A stretch of 59,643 nucleotides of DNA from JBDTMT01 sp033764095 (GCA_033764095.1 JANRJF010000118.1:1-59643), one strand, 5' to 3'; counted from the stretch's first letter, positions 43,584-51,836 are shown. Notes: generated by a model from the sequence alone, not told the origin. Made by a program: numbers and translations.

Positions 43584-43648
43584 CCACCACGACACCAAGG
43601 CACCAAGACTTCACGAAGCGCCTTGGTGCCTTTGTGCCTTTGTGGTGA
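43583..43648. repeat. Word palindrome, ACCACC/ACCAAGG family
   Basis: The left arm is ACCACCACGACACCAAGG followed by CACCAAG. The right arm is GCCTTGGTGCC, TTTGTGCC and TTTGTGGTGA. The first base is the last base of the rsmA stop codon, and the element ends seven bases before the mutM start. It is read as a false extension of MutM. Same family as 888-956. Confidence 0.85.
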
Positions 43649-43655
43649 AGAACGC

Positions 43656-44468
43656 ATGCCGGAGCTTCCAGAAGTCGAGACCACGCGCCGCTCGCTGGCG
43701 CCGCAGCTGACCGGCGCGACCATCACTGGCGCCACCGTGCGCGAGCGCCGCTTCCGCCGCCCGGTCGACCGGGACCTGGAGGCGCGCATCAGAAACCGCC
43801 GCATCACCGCCATCGACCGGCGCGGCAAGTACCTGCTCTTCCGCCTCGAAGACGGCGCGACGTTGCTCGTGCATCTCGGCATGAGCGGCAGCCTGACCCT
43901 GCTGCCGCCGGCAACGCCGCTCGCCGTCCACGACCACGTCGCCATCGCCACCGATCGCGACGTGATGATGGTGTTCAACGACCCGCGCCGCTTCGGCCTC
44001 ATGGTGCTCGGCCAGGGCGACGACTTCGCCGAGCTGCGCAACGTCGGCCGCGATCCGCTCGACGCCGCACTCAGCGTCGACGAGTGGAAGGCGCTGACGC
44101 GCGGCCGTAAGCTGCCGATCAAGAACCTGCTGATGGATCAGCGCCTGCTCGGCGGCGTCGGCAACATCTACGCCAGCGAGATGCTCTTCCAGGCCGGCAT
44201 CCGCCCGCGCCGCCGCGCCGCGTCACTCACCCGCGCCGAGCTCGCCCGCCTCGCCACCGCGCTGCAGGCCGTGCTGGCGCGCGCCGTCGAGCTCGGCGGC
44301 AGCTCGATCTCCGACTACCGCGACGGCAACGGCAACCCCGGCTACTTCCAGATCCACCACGCCGTCTACGACCGCGACGGCCAGGCGTGCGTGAGGTGCA
44401 AGACGCCGATCAAGCGGCTGGTGCAGAGCGGGCGCTCGAGCTTCTACTGCCCGAAGTGCCAGCGATGA
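43656..44468 (+). CDS. mutM: Formamidopyrimidine-DNA glycosylase MutM (Fpg)
   Basis: This 270-residue glycosylase begins with MPELPEVET, so the catalytic Pro and Glu follow Met removal. It has the helix-two-turn-helix region (KNLLMDQRLLGGVGNIYASE) and a C-terminal zinc finger (CVRCKTPIK and FYCPKCQ). It removes 8-oxoguanine and formamidopyrimidines and cuts the abasic site. The stop codon is part of a GCGATGAG repeat word. Confidence 0.95.
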   Translation: MPELPEVETTRRSLAPQLTGATITGATVRERRFRRPVDRDLEARIRNRRITAIDRRGKYLLFRLEDGATLLVHLGMSGSLTLLPPATPLAVHDHVAIATDRDVMMVFNDPRRFGLMVLGQGDDFAELRNVGRDPLDAALSVDEWKALTRGRKLPIKNLLMDQRLLGGVGNIYASEMLFQAGIRPRRRAASLTRAELARLATALQAVLARAVELGGSSISDYRDGNGNPGYFQIHHAVYDRDGQACVRCKTPIKRLVQSGRSSFYCPKCQR

Positions 44469-44541
44469 GCGATGAGTGGCGAGCCATGCGTGCTGGTCGA
44501 AGCCGGTCGTCTCATCGCTCGGCACTCATCGCTCATCGCTA
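44460..44541. repeat. Word palindrome, GCGATGAG family (second copy)
   Basis: The left arm (GCGATGAGCGATGAGTGGCG) begins in the last codons of mutM and provides its TGA stop. The right arm (CTCATCGCTCGGCACTC, then CATCGCTCATCGCT) ends five bases before the stop of the convergent SDR gene. It exactly fills the gap between two convergent genes, as a bidirectional terminator would. Confidence 0.85.
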
Positions 44542-44545
44542 GCGG

Positions 44546-45322
44546 TTATCCCAGCATGATCATGCCGCCGTCGACGACCAGCACCTGACCGGTCATCAGG
44601 TCGCTGTCGGACGAGGCGAGATAGACGGCGGTGCCGGCGAGGTCTTCCGGCTGCAGGGCGCGGCGCAGCGCGGTGTTGCCGACGATCGCCTGCATGATCT
44701 GCTCGGGCACCACGGTCTTGGTGGCTTCGGTGAGCGTCACGCCGGGGCAGATGGCGTTGACATTGATGCCGAACGGGCCGAGCGCGCCGGCGAAGTACTT
44801 GGTCAGGCCGCTGACCCCGAGCTTCGCCAGGCTGTAGTGAAACGGCGGCGAGGGATTGTCGGGGTTGCTGGTGTCGATGAAGCCGGTGTTGCTCATGTAG
44901 GCGGCGGTCGACGACTGGTTGATGATCTTGCCGCGCTTCTGGTGCTTCATGGTGCGCTCGACGGCGCGCGTCATCAGCCACACGCCGGTCATGTTCACCG
45001 ATAGGATCTTGTTGAAGTAGTCGAGCGACTGGTCCCGGCGGTCGAGGCCGTGGAAGATGGCGGCGTTGTTGAGCAGGATGTCGATGCGGCCGCACTGCTC
45101 GGCCACCGACTTGGCCAGCGCGTTGCAGCTCGCCTCGTCGCTGACGTCGACCTTGACCGCGAGCGCGCCGCCGCCGATCGCCTTGGCGACCGCCTGCGCG
45201 TTGGTCTCATTGACGTCGGCCACCACGACGCGCGCCCCTTCCCTGGCAAAGCGCTCCGCGTAGGCGCGGCCGATGCCCTGGCCGCCGCCGGTGATGATCG
45301 CCACCTGGTCCTTGAGTCGCAT
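44546..45322 (-). CDS. Short-chain dehydrogenase/reductase
   Basis: This 258-residue protein has an NAD(P)-binding TGGGQGIG motif, DV at 59-60 and NNAA. The catalytic residues are Ser138, Tyr163 and Lys167 (YSLAK). An insert between Ser and Tyr (FIDTSNPDNPSPPFH) makes the spacing longer than usual. The start at 45322 is supported by a GAGGGGGG box. The Asp at the end of the second strand (VVVADVN) favours NAD over NADP. The substrate is unknown, but neighbouring oxidoreductase and thiolase genes suggest an acyl-CoA or ketone-linked route. Confidence 0.85.
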   Translation of the reverse strand: MRLKDQVAIITGGGQGIGRAYAERFAREGARVVVADVNETNAQAVAKAIGGGALAVKVDVSDEASCNALAKSVAEQCGRIDILLNNAAIFHGLDRRDQSLDYFNKILSVNMTGVWLMTRAVERTMKHQKRGKIINQSSTAAYMSNTGFIDTSNPDNPSPPFHYSLAKLGVSGLTKYFAGALGPFGINVNAICPGVTLTEATKTVVPEQIMQAIVGNTALRRALQPEDLAGTAVYLASSDSDLMTGQVLVVDGGMIMLG

Positions 45323-45350
45323 CGCTCCCCCCTCGGCGCGCCCGTTCAAA

Positions 45351-45380
45351 TTGACAGTCCGGGTCCACGCGAACTAGGAC
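45351..45380 (+). promoter_or_regulatory. Candidate promoter for the ferredoxin oxidoreductase operon
   Basis: TTGACA (45351-45356) is followed after 18 bases by TAGGAC, in an A/T-richer stretch of the divergent gap, with ATATTTCAATCACTTGATTG further on. The -10 match is weak. The operon start is at 45575, beyond a repeat palindrome. Confidence 0.3.
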
Positions 45381-45422
45381 GGGGATATTTCAATCACTTG
45401 ATTGGATCAACGCGCTGAAGAA

Positions 45423-45572
45423 ATCCACAGATGAACACAGACCCCACCCCGCCCCACCGGATGAACACGGAAGCGCTGCGTCACGTGAATGCGGGGTACT
45501 CTCGCCGCGACGCTTCCGCAGTTATCGGGGGCGGTGGGGGGCGGTCTGTGTTCATCTGTGGCCGGCTTTGAA
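45423..45572. repeat. Word palindrome, CCACAGATGAACACAGA family
   Basis: The left arm CCACAGATGAACACAGACCC is mirrored by the right arm TCTGTGTTCATCTGTGG. An inner pair (CACCCCGCCCCACC and GGTGGGGGGCGG) is also complementary. The element fills most of the divergent gap between the SDR gene and the oxidoreductase operon, so a leader transcribed from the 45351 promoter would contain it. Confidence 0.75.
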
Positions 45573-45574
45573 CC

Positions 45575-46153
45575 ATGGAGCGCGAGATCATCTTCACCGG
45601 TATCGGCGGCCAGGGCATTCAGCTCATCGCCAAGATTCTCGCCGAGGCGGCGGTCGAAGAGGGGCAGCACGCGATGCTGTTCGCGGTCTATGGCGGCATG
45701 ATGCGCGGCGGGCCGAGCGAGTCGACCGTGGTGCTCGGCGAGGCGCCGATCGAGGCGCCGCCGATCATTCCACATTGCTGGGCGATCCTCGCCATGCACC
45801 CGCAGGGGCTCGACGAGATGGCGCGCAAGCTGCGCCCCGGCGGGCTGCTGTTCGCCAACCAGACGCTGGTGAAGGAAGCGCCGCGGCATGACGTTCGCGC
45901 CATCGGCCTGCCGGCGACGCGCATCGCCGAACAGGCCGGCAACATCGCCGGCGCCAGCATGGTGGCGCTCGGCGCGTTCGCCGCCTCGACCGGCATCGTG
46001 CCGTTCGAGCGCGTCGTCGAGGTCATGCGTGCGTCGCTGCCGGCGCACCGCCGCCAGCGCGCCGACGAGAACGCGCGGTTCCTGGAGATGGGCGCGGCGC
46101 ACATGCGCCCGCACGGCGCCGTGGCGCTTATGCCGGCGTCCGCGGCAGGGTGA
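45575..46153 (+). CDS. 2-oxoacid:ferredoxin oxidoreductase gamma subunit
   Basis: This 192-residue protein has the family opening IIFTGIGGQGIQLIAKILAEAA, then YGGMMRGGPSESTVVLG and NIAGASMVALGAFAASTGI. It is the CoA-binding-side gamma domain of a pyruvate/2-oxoacid ferredoxin oxidoreductase. It is the first gene of a gamma-delta-alpha-beta operon with 4-base overlaps to delta (GTGA) and from delta to alpha (ATGA). Confidence 0.9.
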   Translation: MEREIIFTGIGGQGIQLIAKILAEAAVEEGQHAMLFAVYGGMMRGGPSESTVVLGEAPIEAPPIIPHCWAILAMHPQGLDEMARKLRPGGLLFANQTLVKEAPRHDVRAIGLPATRIAEQAGNIAGASMVALGAFAASTGIVPFERVVEVMRASLPAHRRQRADENARFLEMGAAHMRPHGAVALMPASAAG

Positions 46154-46386
46154 CGATGCGCGCGACGGTCACCATCGACATCGAGACCTGCAAGGGCTGC
46201 GCGCTGTGCGTGCCGGTGTGTCCGCCGGCGGTGCTGTCGATGTCGGAAGCGGTGAACGGCAAGGGCTACCGCTACCCCGAGCTGGTCGAGGGCTGCACCG
46301 GCTGCGAGCTGTGCGCCAAGGTGTGCCCGGACTACTGCTTCGAGGTGTACCGCGAACCCGCCGGACGGCGTGAGGCCAGACCATGA
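46150..46386 (+). CDS. Ferredoxin-type delta subunit, two [4Fe-4S] clusters
   Basis: This 78-residue protein has two cluster motifs (CKGCALCVPVCPP and CTGCELCAKVCPDYC), each CxxCxxCxxxC. It carries electrons from the TPP-containing core to an external ferredoxin. The GTG at 46150 overlaps the gamma stop; an ATG at 46156 is an alternative. Confidence 0.92.
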   Translation: MTMRATVTIDIETCKGCALCVPVCPPAVLSMSEAVNGKGYRYPELVEGCTGCELCAKVCPDYCFEVYREPAGRREARP

Positions 46387-47450
46387 GCCGCCGCGTCTTG
46401 ATGGAAGGCTCGTGCGCCATGGCGGAGGGCGCGATCCAGGCCGGCTGCCGCTTCTATGCCGGCTATCCAATCACGCCGTCGACCGAGATTCTCGAGTACA
46501 TGTCGGCGCGCCTGCCACAGGTCGGCGGCGTGTGCATGAACGCCGAGAGCGAGATCGAGGCGATCGGCATGGTGTGGGGCGCGGCCGGCTGCGGCGTGCG
46601 CTCGATGATCGCCTCGACCGGGCAGGGCATCAGCCTGATGCAGGAGAGCTTCGCCGAGCTCGCCAACGCGCAGATTCCGATCGTGGCGGTGAACATGGGC
46701 CGCGGCCAGGGCGACTACTTCCAGTCGACGCGCGGCGGCGGCCACGGCGACTACCGCTTCATCGTGCTGGCGCCGTCGACCGCGCAGGAGGCGGTGTCGC
46801 TGGTCCAGGACGCCTTCCACCTCGCCGACAAGTGGCGCAATCCGGTGATGTTGATGGGCGACTTCCTGCTCGCCCACACCTCGGAGCTGGTCGAGATCGG
46901 CACGCCGAGCGAGGCACCGCTGCCGGCCAAGGACTGGGCGACCACTGGCGCCAAGGGCCGCCGCGGCTTGACCCTGTCGCCGCTCGGGCCCTCGGAGAAG
47001 CTCAGCACCGACATCGCCAGCGCGCTGGCGCAGGCGACCGACAAGGTGGCGAAGATGCGCGCCGCCGAGCAGCGCGTCGAGACCGGCTACCTCGACGACG
47101 CGGCGTTGGTGGTCGTCGCCTTCGGCTTCCCGGGTCGCTTCGTCAAGTACGCCGTCAAGCTGGCGCGTGCGGAGGGCCTGCGCGTCGGCTTCGTGCGGCC
47201 GATCAGCCTCTGGCCGTTCCCGGCACAGGCGGTCGCCGAGGCGGCGGCGAAGGCCGAATCGATCGCGGTATTCGAGCTCAACGGCGGCCAGATGATCGAG
47301 GACGTGCAGCTCGCGGTGCTCGGGCGCGTGCCGGTGCAGTTCATCGGCGGCATCAGCCACGACCACTCCGGCTTCGGCGTCGGCCCGGCGCTGCGCGTCG
47401 AGCACATCCTGGCGCGCATCAAGGACGTCTACCCGCGCGCCGCGGCGTGA
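46383..47450 (+). CDS. 2-oxoacid:ferredoxin oxidoreductase alpha subunit
   Basis: This 355-residue protein contains the conserved FYAGYPITPSTEILEY, ESEIEAIGMVWGAAGCG and TGQGISLMQESFAELA of the pyrimidine-binding domain. The transketolase C-terminal-like domain (VGFVRPISLWPFPAQAV, VFELNGGQMIEDV) follows. It forms the TPP site with the beta subunit. Specificity among pyruvate, 2-oxoglutarate and branched-chain oxoacids cannot be read from sequence; the four-polypeptide layout occurs in 2-oxoglutarate- and 2-ketoisovalerate-type enzymes. Confidence 0.92.
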   Translation: MSRRVLMEGSCAMAEGAIQAGCRFYAGYPITPSTEILEYMSARLPQVGGVCMNAESEIEAIGMVWGAAGCGVRSMIASTGQGISLMQESFAELANAQIPIVAVNMGRGQGDYFQSTRGGGHGDYRFIVLAPSTAQEAVSLVQDAFHLADKWRNPVMLMGDFLLAHTSELVEIGTPSEAPLPAKDWATTGAKGRRGLTLSPLGPSEKLSTDIASALAQATDKVAKMRAAEQRVETGYLDDAALVVVAFGFPGRFVKYAVKLARAEGLRVGFVRPISLWPFPAQAVAEAAAKAESIAVFELNGGQMIEDVQLAVLGRVPVQFIGGISHDHSGFGVGPALRVEHILARIKDVYPRAAA

Positions 47451-47469
47451 GCAGCGAGAGAGGACCGCG

Positions 47470-48231
47470 ATGAACCAGCCACTCGCCCCGACGCCGTCGA
47501 TGCAGAAGGTGTTCGACAAGCCGGCGCTGCTGCTCAGCACCGAGCACTCGCTGTGCCCCGGCTGCGGCGAGCCGGTGGCGGTGCGCCTGATGCTGGAGCT
47601 GATCGCCGAGCTCGGCGTGCGCGACCGCACCATCTGCGTCGCCGGCATCGGCTGCTACACCTGCTTCCCGATGCTGATGGACATCGACGTCATGCAGGCG
47701 CTGCACGGCCGCGCCCCGTCGGTCGCCACCGGCGCCAAGCGGGTGCGCCCCGACGCCTTCATCTTCACCCTGCAGGGCGACGGCGACATGGCCTCGGAAG
47801 GCCTGCAGGAAGTGATTCATGCCGCGGCGCGCGGCGAGCGCTTCACGGCGATCATGTTGAACAACGGCGTCTTCGGCGAGACCGGCGGCCACGCCACCGC
47901 GACCACCGTGCTCGGCCAGCACACCAAGACGACCATGGGCGGGCGCAAGGCGGAGCAACACGGCCACCCGATCCGCATGGCCGAGCTGCTGGCGCAGATG
48001 GACGGCGCCGCCTACGTCGCGCGCGGCGCCGTGCACACGCCCGCCGCGATCAAGACGACGCGCCAGTACCTGCACGACGCCTTCCAGTCGCAGCTCGACG
48101 ACAAGGGCTTCTCGTTCGTCGAGATCCTCACCATGTGCCCGACCGACTGGTTCGTCCCACCCGACAAGGGACCGGGCTGGTTGGAGGAGACGTTCAAGAA
48201 GACGTTTCCGTTGGGAGTGGTCAAATCCTGA
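47470..48231 (+). CDS. 2-oxoacid:ferredoxin oxidoreductase beta subunit (TPP-binding)
   Basis: This 253-residue protein has the cysteine motif HSLCPGCGEP, then GIGCYTCFPM, the TPP/magnesium site GDGDMASEGLQEVIHAAARG and NNGVFGETGGH. It binds the diphosphate of TPP and, with the delta clusters, passes on electrons. It is the last gene of the operon; a word palindrome starts at its stop codon. Confidence 0.92.
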   Translation: MNQPLAPTPSMQKVFDKPALLLSTEHSLCPGCGEPVAVRLMLELIAELGVRDRTICVAGIGCYTCFPMLMDIDVMQALHGRAPSVATGAKRVRPDAFIFTLQGDGDMASEGLQEVIHAAARGERFTAIMLNNGVFGETGGHATATTVLGQHTKTTMGGRKAEQHGHPIRMAELLAQMDGAAYVARGAVHTPAAIKTTRQYLHDAFQSQLDDKGFSFVEILTMCPTDWFVPPDKGPGWLEETFKKTFPLGVVKS

Positions 48232-48234
48232 GGC

Positions 48235-48320
48235 TGTTAGGCTGCTAGGCTGTTGGCTGTTAGGGGAATTCGGAACCCCTAACAGCGTAACAGCCTAGCA
48301 GCCTAGCAGCCTAGCAGCCT
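48235..48320. repeat. Word palindrome, GGCTGTTAG family (second copy)
   Basis: The left arm GGCTGTTAGGCTGCTAGG plus CTGTTGGCTGTTAGGGG faces the right arm CCCCTAACAGCGTAACAGCC plus TAGCAGCC repeats, with a 10-base loop. A run of CCTAGCAG units is a small tandem expansion. It follows the beta subunit stop directly and precedes the thiolase gene. Confidence 0.85.
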
Positions 48321-48335
48321 TTTCTCGGAGTCTTC

Positions 48336-49481
48336 ATGCCCAACGACTTCAGAAACCAAGTGGCCGTCATCGGATCCGGCTGCACGCAGTTCGGCGAGTT
48401 GTACGAGAAGAGCGCCGAGCAGCTGATCTGCGAGGCGGCCTTCGAGGCGATGGCGGACGCGAAGGTGGAGCCGAAGCAGATCGAGGCGGCGTGGGTGGGC
48501 ACGGTGATGTCGCAGCTGGCGGGCGACGCGCTCGGCGACCCGCTCAAGCTGCACGGCATCCCGATCACGCGCGTGAGCATGTACTGCGCCTCGGGCATGG
48601 ACGCGTTCCGCAACGCGTCGCTGGCGATCGCCTCGGGCGTCTACGACATCGCCCTGGTGCTCGGCTTCGAGAAGATGCGCGACGGCGGCTACCACCGCCC
48701 CAACCGCCTGCATCCGGTGATCGACGGCGGCGAGCGCGCGCCGCACATCTTCGCGCTGTCGGCCAACCGCTACTTCAAGAAGCACGGCGCGTCGAAGGAG
48801 ACGCTGGCCAAGGTGGCGGTGAAGAACCACAAGCACGGCACGCTGTCGCCCAAGGCGCACCTGCGCATGGAGATCAACGAGGAGACGGTGCTGAAGGCGC
48901 CGCTGATCTACTCACCGCTCGGCCTGTTCGACTGCTGTCCGACCACCGACGGTGCCGCCGCGGTGGTGCTGTGCCGCGCCGACCGCGCCCGCGAGTTCCG
49001 CGACGACCCGATCTACGTGAAGGGCATCGGCCTGGCGGTGATGTCGGGGCAGCCGTACTACAAGCCGTCGTTCGACTACCTCGGCTTCCCGGCGACGCAG
49101 AAGGCGGTGGCAACGGCGTACACGCAGGCCGGTGTCGGCGCCGACGAGATCGATTTCGCCGAGGTGCACGACTGCTTCACCATCACCGAGATCCTCAACT
49201 ACGAAGACCTCGGCTTCTGCGCGCGCGGCACTGGCGGCAGGTTCGTCGAGGAAGGTCGCGCCGCGCTCGGCGGCGACAAGCCGATCAATCCGAGCGGTGG
49301 CCTCAAGTCGTTCGGTCACCCGGTCGGCGCCACCGGCGTGCGCATGATCACCGAGCTCACCACCCAGCTGCGCCACCAGGCCGGCGCCCGCCAGGTTGCC
49401 AAGGCGAAGATCGGACTGGCGCACAACCTCGGCGGACCAGGCGCGGTGAGCTGCGTGAGTATCCTGGGGAACGAGAGATAG
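48336..49481 (+). CDS. Thiolase-family acetyl-CoA acetyltransferase (SCPx-like)
   Basis: This 381-residue protein has the nucleophile Cys84 (YCASGMDAF), HDCFTITEILNYE and the C-terminal GGLKSFGHPVGATGVRM with the catalytic His. The usual second Cys region is replaced by NLGGPGAVSCVSI. This pattern is that of SCPx/lipid-transfer-type thiolases, which act on acyl-CoA with bulky groups. It probably shares a pathway with the oxidoreductase and SDR genes next to it. Confidence 0.9.
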   Translation: MPNDFRNQVAVIGSGCTQFGELYEKSAEQLICEAAFEAMADAKVEPKQIEAAWVGTVMSQLAGDALGDPLKLHGIPITRVSMYCASGMDAFRNASLAIASGVYDIALVLGFEKMRDGGYHRPNRLHPVIDGGERAPHIFALSANRYFKKHGASKETLAKVAVKNHKHGTLSPKAHLRMEINEETVLKAPLIYSPLGLFDCCPTTDGAAAVVLCRADRAREFRDDPIYVKGIGLAVMSGQPYYKPSFDYLGFPATQKAVATAYTQAGVGADEIDFAEVHDCFTITEILNYEDLGFCARGTGGRFVEEGRAALGGDKPINPSGGLKSFGHPVGATGVRMITELTTQLRHQAGARQVAKAKIGLAHNLGGPGAVSCVSILGNER

Positions 49482-49485
49482 AAGC

Positions 49486-49568
49486 GTGACCGGTGACCGG
49501 TGACCAGTGACCGGTAAAGGATCTCAAGGATTTTGCGACCCGCACCGGTCACCGGTCACTGGTCACGC
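49486..49568. repeat. Word palindrome, GTGACCGGTGACCGG family
   Basis: The left arm GTGACCGGTGACCGGTGACC plus AGTGACCGG faces the right arm CACCGGTCACCGGTCACTGG plus TCAC. The centre is A/T-richer (AAAGGATCTCAAGGATTTTG). It fills the gap between the convergent thiolase and Nudix genes. Confidence 0.85.
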
Positions 49569-49575
49569 TCTTCGG

Positions 49576-50178
49576 TCACCCCAACACCGGCCCACCGCTC
49601 GCGCGGACGATCTCGAGGAAACCGTCGAGGATCCGATGCGTCAGCCCCCAGATCGTGTAGCGCTCGAAGCGGAAGGCGGGATAGTCGCTGGTCACCGCGT
49701 CGAGTGTGCGCGTGTAGGTGGTGCGCGCGGCGGCGGAGGCGAGGTGGTCGAGTGGCACCCAGACGGCGCTCTCGACCTCGCGCGGGTTGGGGGCGAGCAC
49801 GACCGGCGCGGTGAGCGCGAAGACGATCGGCGAGATCACCAGGTCGAGCGGGCGATGGCGGGCGATGGCGCGCAGCTCGTCGAGGCGGCCGATCACCGCG
49901 GCGTCGCGGTCGAGGTCGACGCCGACCTCCTCCAGCGTCTCGCGCATCGCGGTGGCGATGACGTCGGCGTCGCCCGGATCGCGGCGGCCGCCGGGGAATG
50001 CCATGTGCCCGGACCACGGATCGCTGTCGCGCGTCGCGCGCTGGATCAGCAGCAGGTCCAGCGCCCCGCCGGTGCGTTCGTGCAGCACCACCGCCACCGA
50101 GGCGCGCGCCACCTTGGGCTCGTCGATCAGGTGGGCGTCGTACGCGGCCAGGCGCGTCCGGATGTGAGGCAGCCGCAT
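49576..50178 (-). CDS. Nudix hydrolase, CoA diphosphatase-like (NudL type)
   Basis: This protein is 200 residues from the ATG at 50178; the frame is open to 50250 but would overlap the divergent TetR gene. The Nudix box GGRRDPGD...AMRETLEEVGV is intact apart from the first Glu, which is Asp as is common in the CoA diphosphatase group, and SGHMAFPGG precedes it. It probably hydrolyses CoA or acyl-CoA to phosphopantetheine. Given the acyl-CoA genes around it, CoA turnover fits. Confidence 0.85.
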   Translation of the reverse strand: MRLPHIRTRLAAYDAHLIDEPKVARASVAVVLHERTGGALDLLLIQRATRDSDPWSGHMAFPGGRRDPGDADVIATAMRETLEEVGVDLDRDAAVIGRLDELRAIARHRPLDLVISPIVFALTAPVVLAPNPREVESAVWVPLDHLASAAARTTYTRTLDAVTSDYPAFRFERYTIWGLTHRILDGFLEIVRASGGPVLG

Positions 50179-50230
50179 GCGTGAGCAGTCCTTGCGGACC
50201 GTATCGAATTCTGGTTCGTGTTGATATCGC

Positions 50231-50851
50231 ATGTCTTCCAAAGCGGACAACGCGGGGTTCGGTGAGCGCGCGCAGCGCCGCCGCGAGCAGACCGCCGGCG
50301 CGCTGCTCGACGCGGCGCGGCGCGTGCTCGCGTCGAAGGGCTACCACGGCACCAAGATCGTCGACATCGCCCGCGCCGCCGGCGTCGGCGTCGGCACGTT
50401 CTACCTGTACTACCCGACCAAGGAGGCGTTGTTCCTCGAGCTGGTCGAGCAGACGGTGGCGCGCCTCAAGGTCGAGCTCGACTCGGTCAGCGACCCGGCC
50501 ACCGACCCGGTGGTCGTCTCCCGCACCCGCACGCTGACCTTCCTGCGCTTCGCGCAGGAGAACCGCGAGCTGTTCCGCATCGTCTTCGGGCACGGCGCCT
50601 CGTTCCACGACGTCGTGCGCGACTGCCAGGAAGGCTTCATCCGCGACCTGTACGACATCATCGCCAGCGGCATGCACGCCGGCGCGTATCGGCAAGGCGA
50701 CGCGATGGTGTGGGCGCAGGCGGTGATCGGCATGTCACTGCAGGTCGTGTCGTGGTGGATCGAGCAGGACGACGTGCCGATCGAGGACGTCGCCGCCGCG
50801 CTCAGCGACCTGATGCTGCACGGCATGCTGCAGCCCGCGCGCGAGCGCTGA
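50231..50851 (+). CDS. TetR-family transcriptional regulator
   Basis: This 206-residue regulator has the N-terminal helix-turn-helix (ILDAARRVLASKGYHGTKI-like region and IARAAGVGVGTFYLYYPTKEALF) and a helical ligand-binding part with Phe/Trp-rich segments. It starts 52 bases from the divergent Nudix gene, so it may control that gene and the genes downstream of itself (ligand unknown). The stop overlaps the next gene's start. Confidence 0.9.
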   Translation: MSSKADNAGFGERAQRRREQTAGALLDAARRVLASKGYHGTKIVDIARAAGVGVGTFYLYYPTKEALFLELVEQTVARLKVELDSVSDPATDPVVVSRTRTLTFLRFAQENRELFRIVFGHGASFHDVVRDCQEGFIRDLYDIIASGMHAGAYRQGDAMVWAQAVIGMSLQVVSWWIEQDDVPIEDVAAALSDLMLHGMLQPARER

Positions 50852-51678
50852 CCATCGCGCGCGATCGCGTCTACGACGGTCCCGCCGACCGCCTCGATCG
50901 CGCCGTCGCCCACGGCGCCGGCCTGTCGCGCACCGCGGCGCGCGCCCGCATCGCCGCCGGCGCGGTGTTCCTGAACGGGCAGCGCTGCAAGGTCGCGTCG
51001 CGACTGGTGCGCCCCGGCGATCGCCTGCGCGTCGGCGCGCTGCCGACCGCCATCGCACCGGCCGCGCTGACCGTGCTCCACGAGGACGCGGCGCTGATCG
51101 CGATCGACAAGCCCGTCGGCATGCCATCGGCGCCGACTGCACAAGCGGCAGCGGGCAGCGCGCAGACGGTCCTCGAGGCGCAGATCGGCGTGCGCCTGTT
51201 CGTCGTGCACCGCCTCGACGCCGCCACCTCCGGCGTGTTGGTCTTCGCCCGCACCCGCACGGCGGCGGCGGCGCTGTCGCAGGCGTTCGCCGATCAGCAG
51301 GTCGGCAAGCGCTATCTCGCGCTGGTCGCCGCCTCTCCCGCTGCCGAACGCGGTGAGATCGATCAGGCACTCGGCAGCGCGCGCGGCCGCGCGACACTCG
51401 ATCCCGCCGGCCGCGCCGCGCGCACCAGCTGGGCGGTCGCCGAGCGCCGCGCCGACGCGACGCTGCTCGCGGTCGAGCCGCACACCGGCCGCATGCACCA
51501 GATCCGCGCCCACCTCGCATCCGCCGGCATGCCGATCATCGGCGACCGACTCTACGGCGGCCGGACTGCGCCGCGCCTGATGCTGCACGCGGCCGAGGTT
51601 CGACTGCCGTTGCCGAGCGGCGAGCTGGTGATCAGATCCGATTCCCCCTTTGACCGTCCCCCCGATTCCTCGCCTTGA
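50848..51678 (+). CDS. RluA-family pseudouridine synthase
   Basis: This protein of about 276 residues has an S4 RNA-binding domain (about 15-75) and the synthase domain, with the catalytic Asp in VVHRLDAATSGVLVFARTR and the RMHQIRAHLASAG motif. The start is uncertain: no ATG or GTG fits, and the nearest candidate is a CTG at 50848 that overlaps the tetR stop. The last residues (SPFDRPPDSSP) are read from a CCCCTTT palindrome. It probably modifies 23S rRNA or tRNA uridines. Confidence 0.8.
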   Translation: MTIARDRVYDGPADRLDRAVAHGAGLSRTAARARIAAGAVFLNGQRCKVASRLVRPGDRLRVGALPTAIAPAALTVLHEDAALIAIDKPVGMPSAPTAQAAAGSAQTVLEAQIGVRLFVVHRLDAATSGVLVFARTRTAAAALSQAFADQQVGKRYLALVAASPAAERGEIDQALGSARGRATLDPAGRAARTSWAVAERRADATLLAVEPHTGRMHQIRAHLASAGMPIIGDRLYGGRTAPRLMLHAAEVRLPLPSGELVIRSDSPFDRPPDSSP

Positions 51679-51800
51679 AGCGGGGGATGAGGGGGGATTT
51701 GCAGAACCCGAGCGCGCGCGCGGCAGGGGTTGGCGACGAGCGGTCCGCAGATTCCCCCACCGCCATTTTTCAGCGCGGCAACCGGAGGGGGAATTGGCGA
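51642..51800. repeat. Palindrome-type repeat, TTCCCCCTTT family
   Basis: TTCCCCCTTTGACC and GTCCCCCCGATTCC on the left face GGGGGATGAGGGGGGATTT, GATTCCCCC and GGAGGGGGAATTGG on the right. The arms are more degenerate than in other copies. The left end overlaps the 3' end of the pseudouridine synthase gene. Confidence 0.65.
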
Positions 51801-51836
51801 TTGCCGCTGCAACCGTCGCGGTGCTAGCGCAGGCGC

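Noticed and set aside
50202..50226. TetR operator-like inverted repeat (CGAA-TTCTGG-TTCG, with TATC and GATA outside)
   Set aside because: The half-sites are only four bases long and the inner and outer pairs have different centres, so it is not distinguishable from chance.
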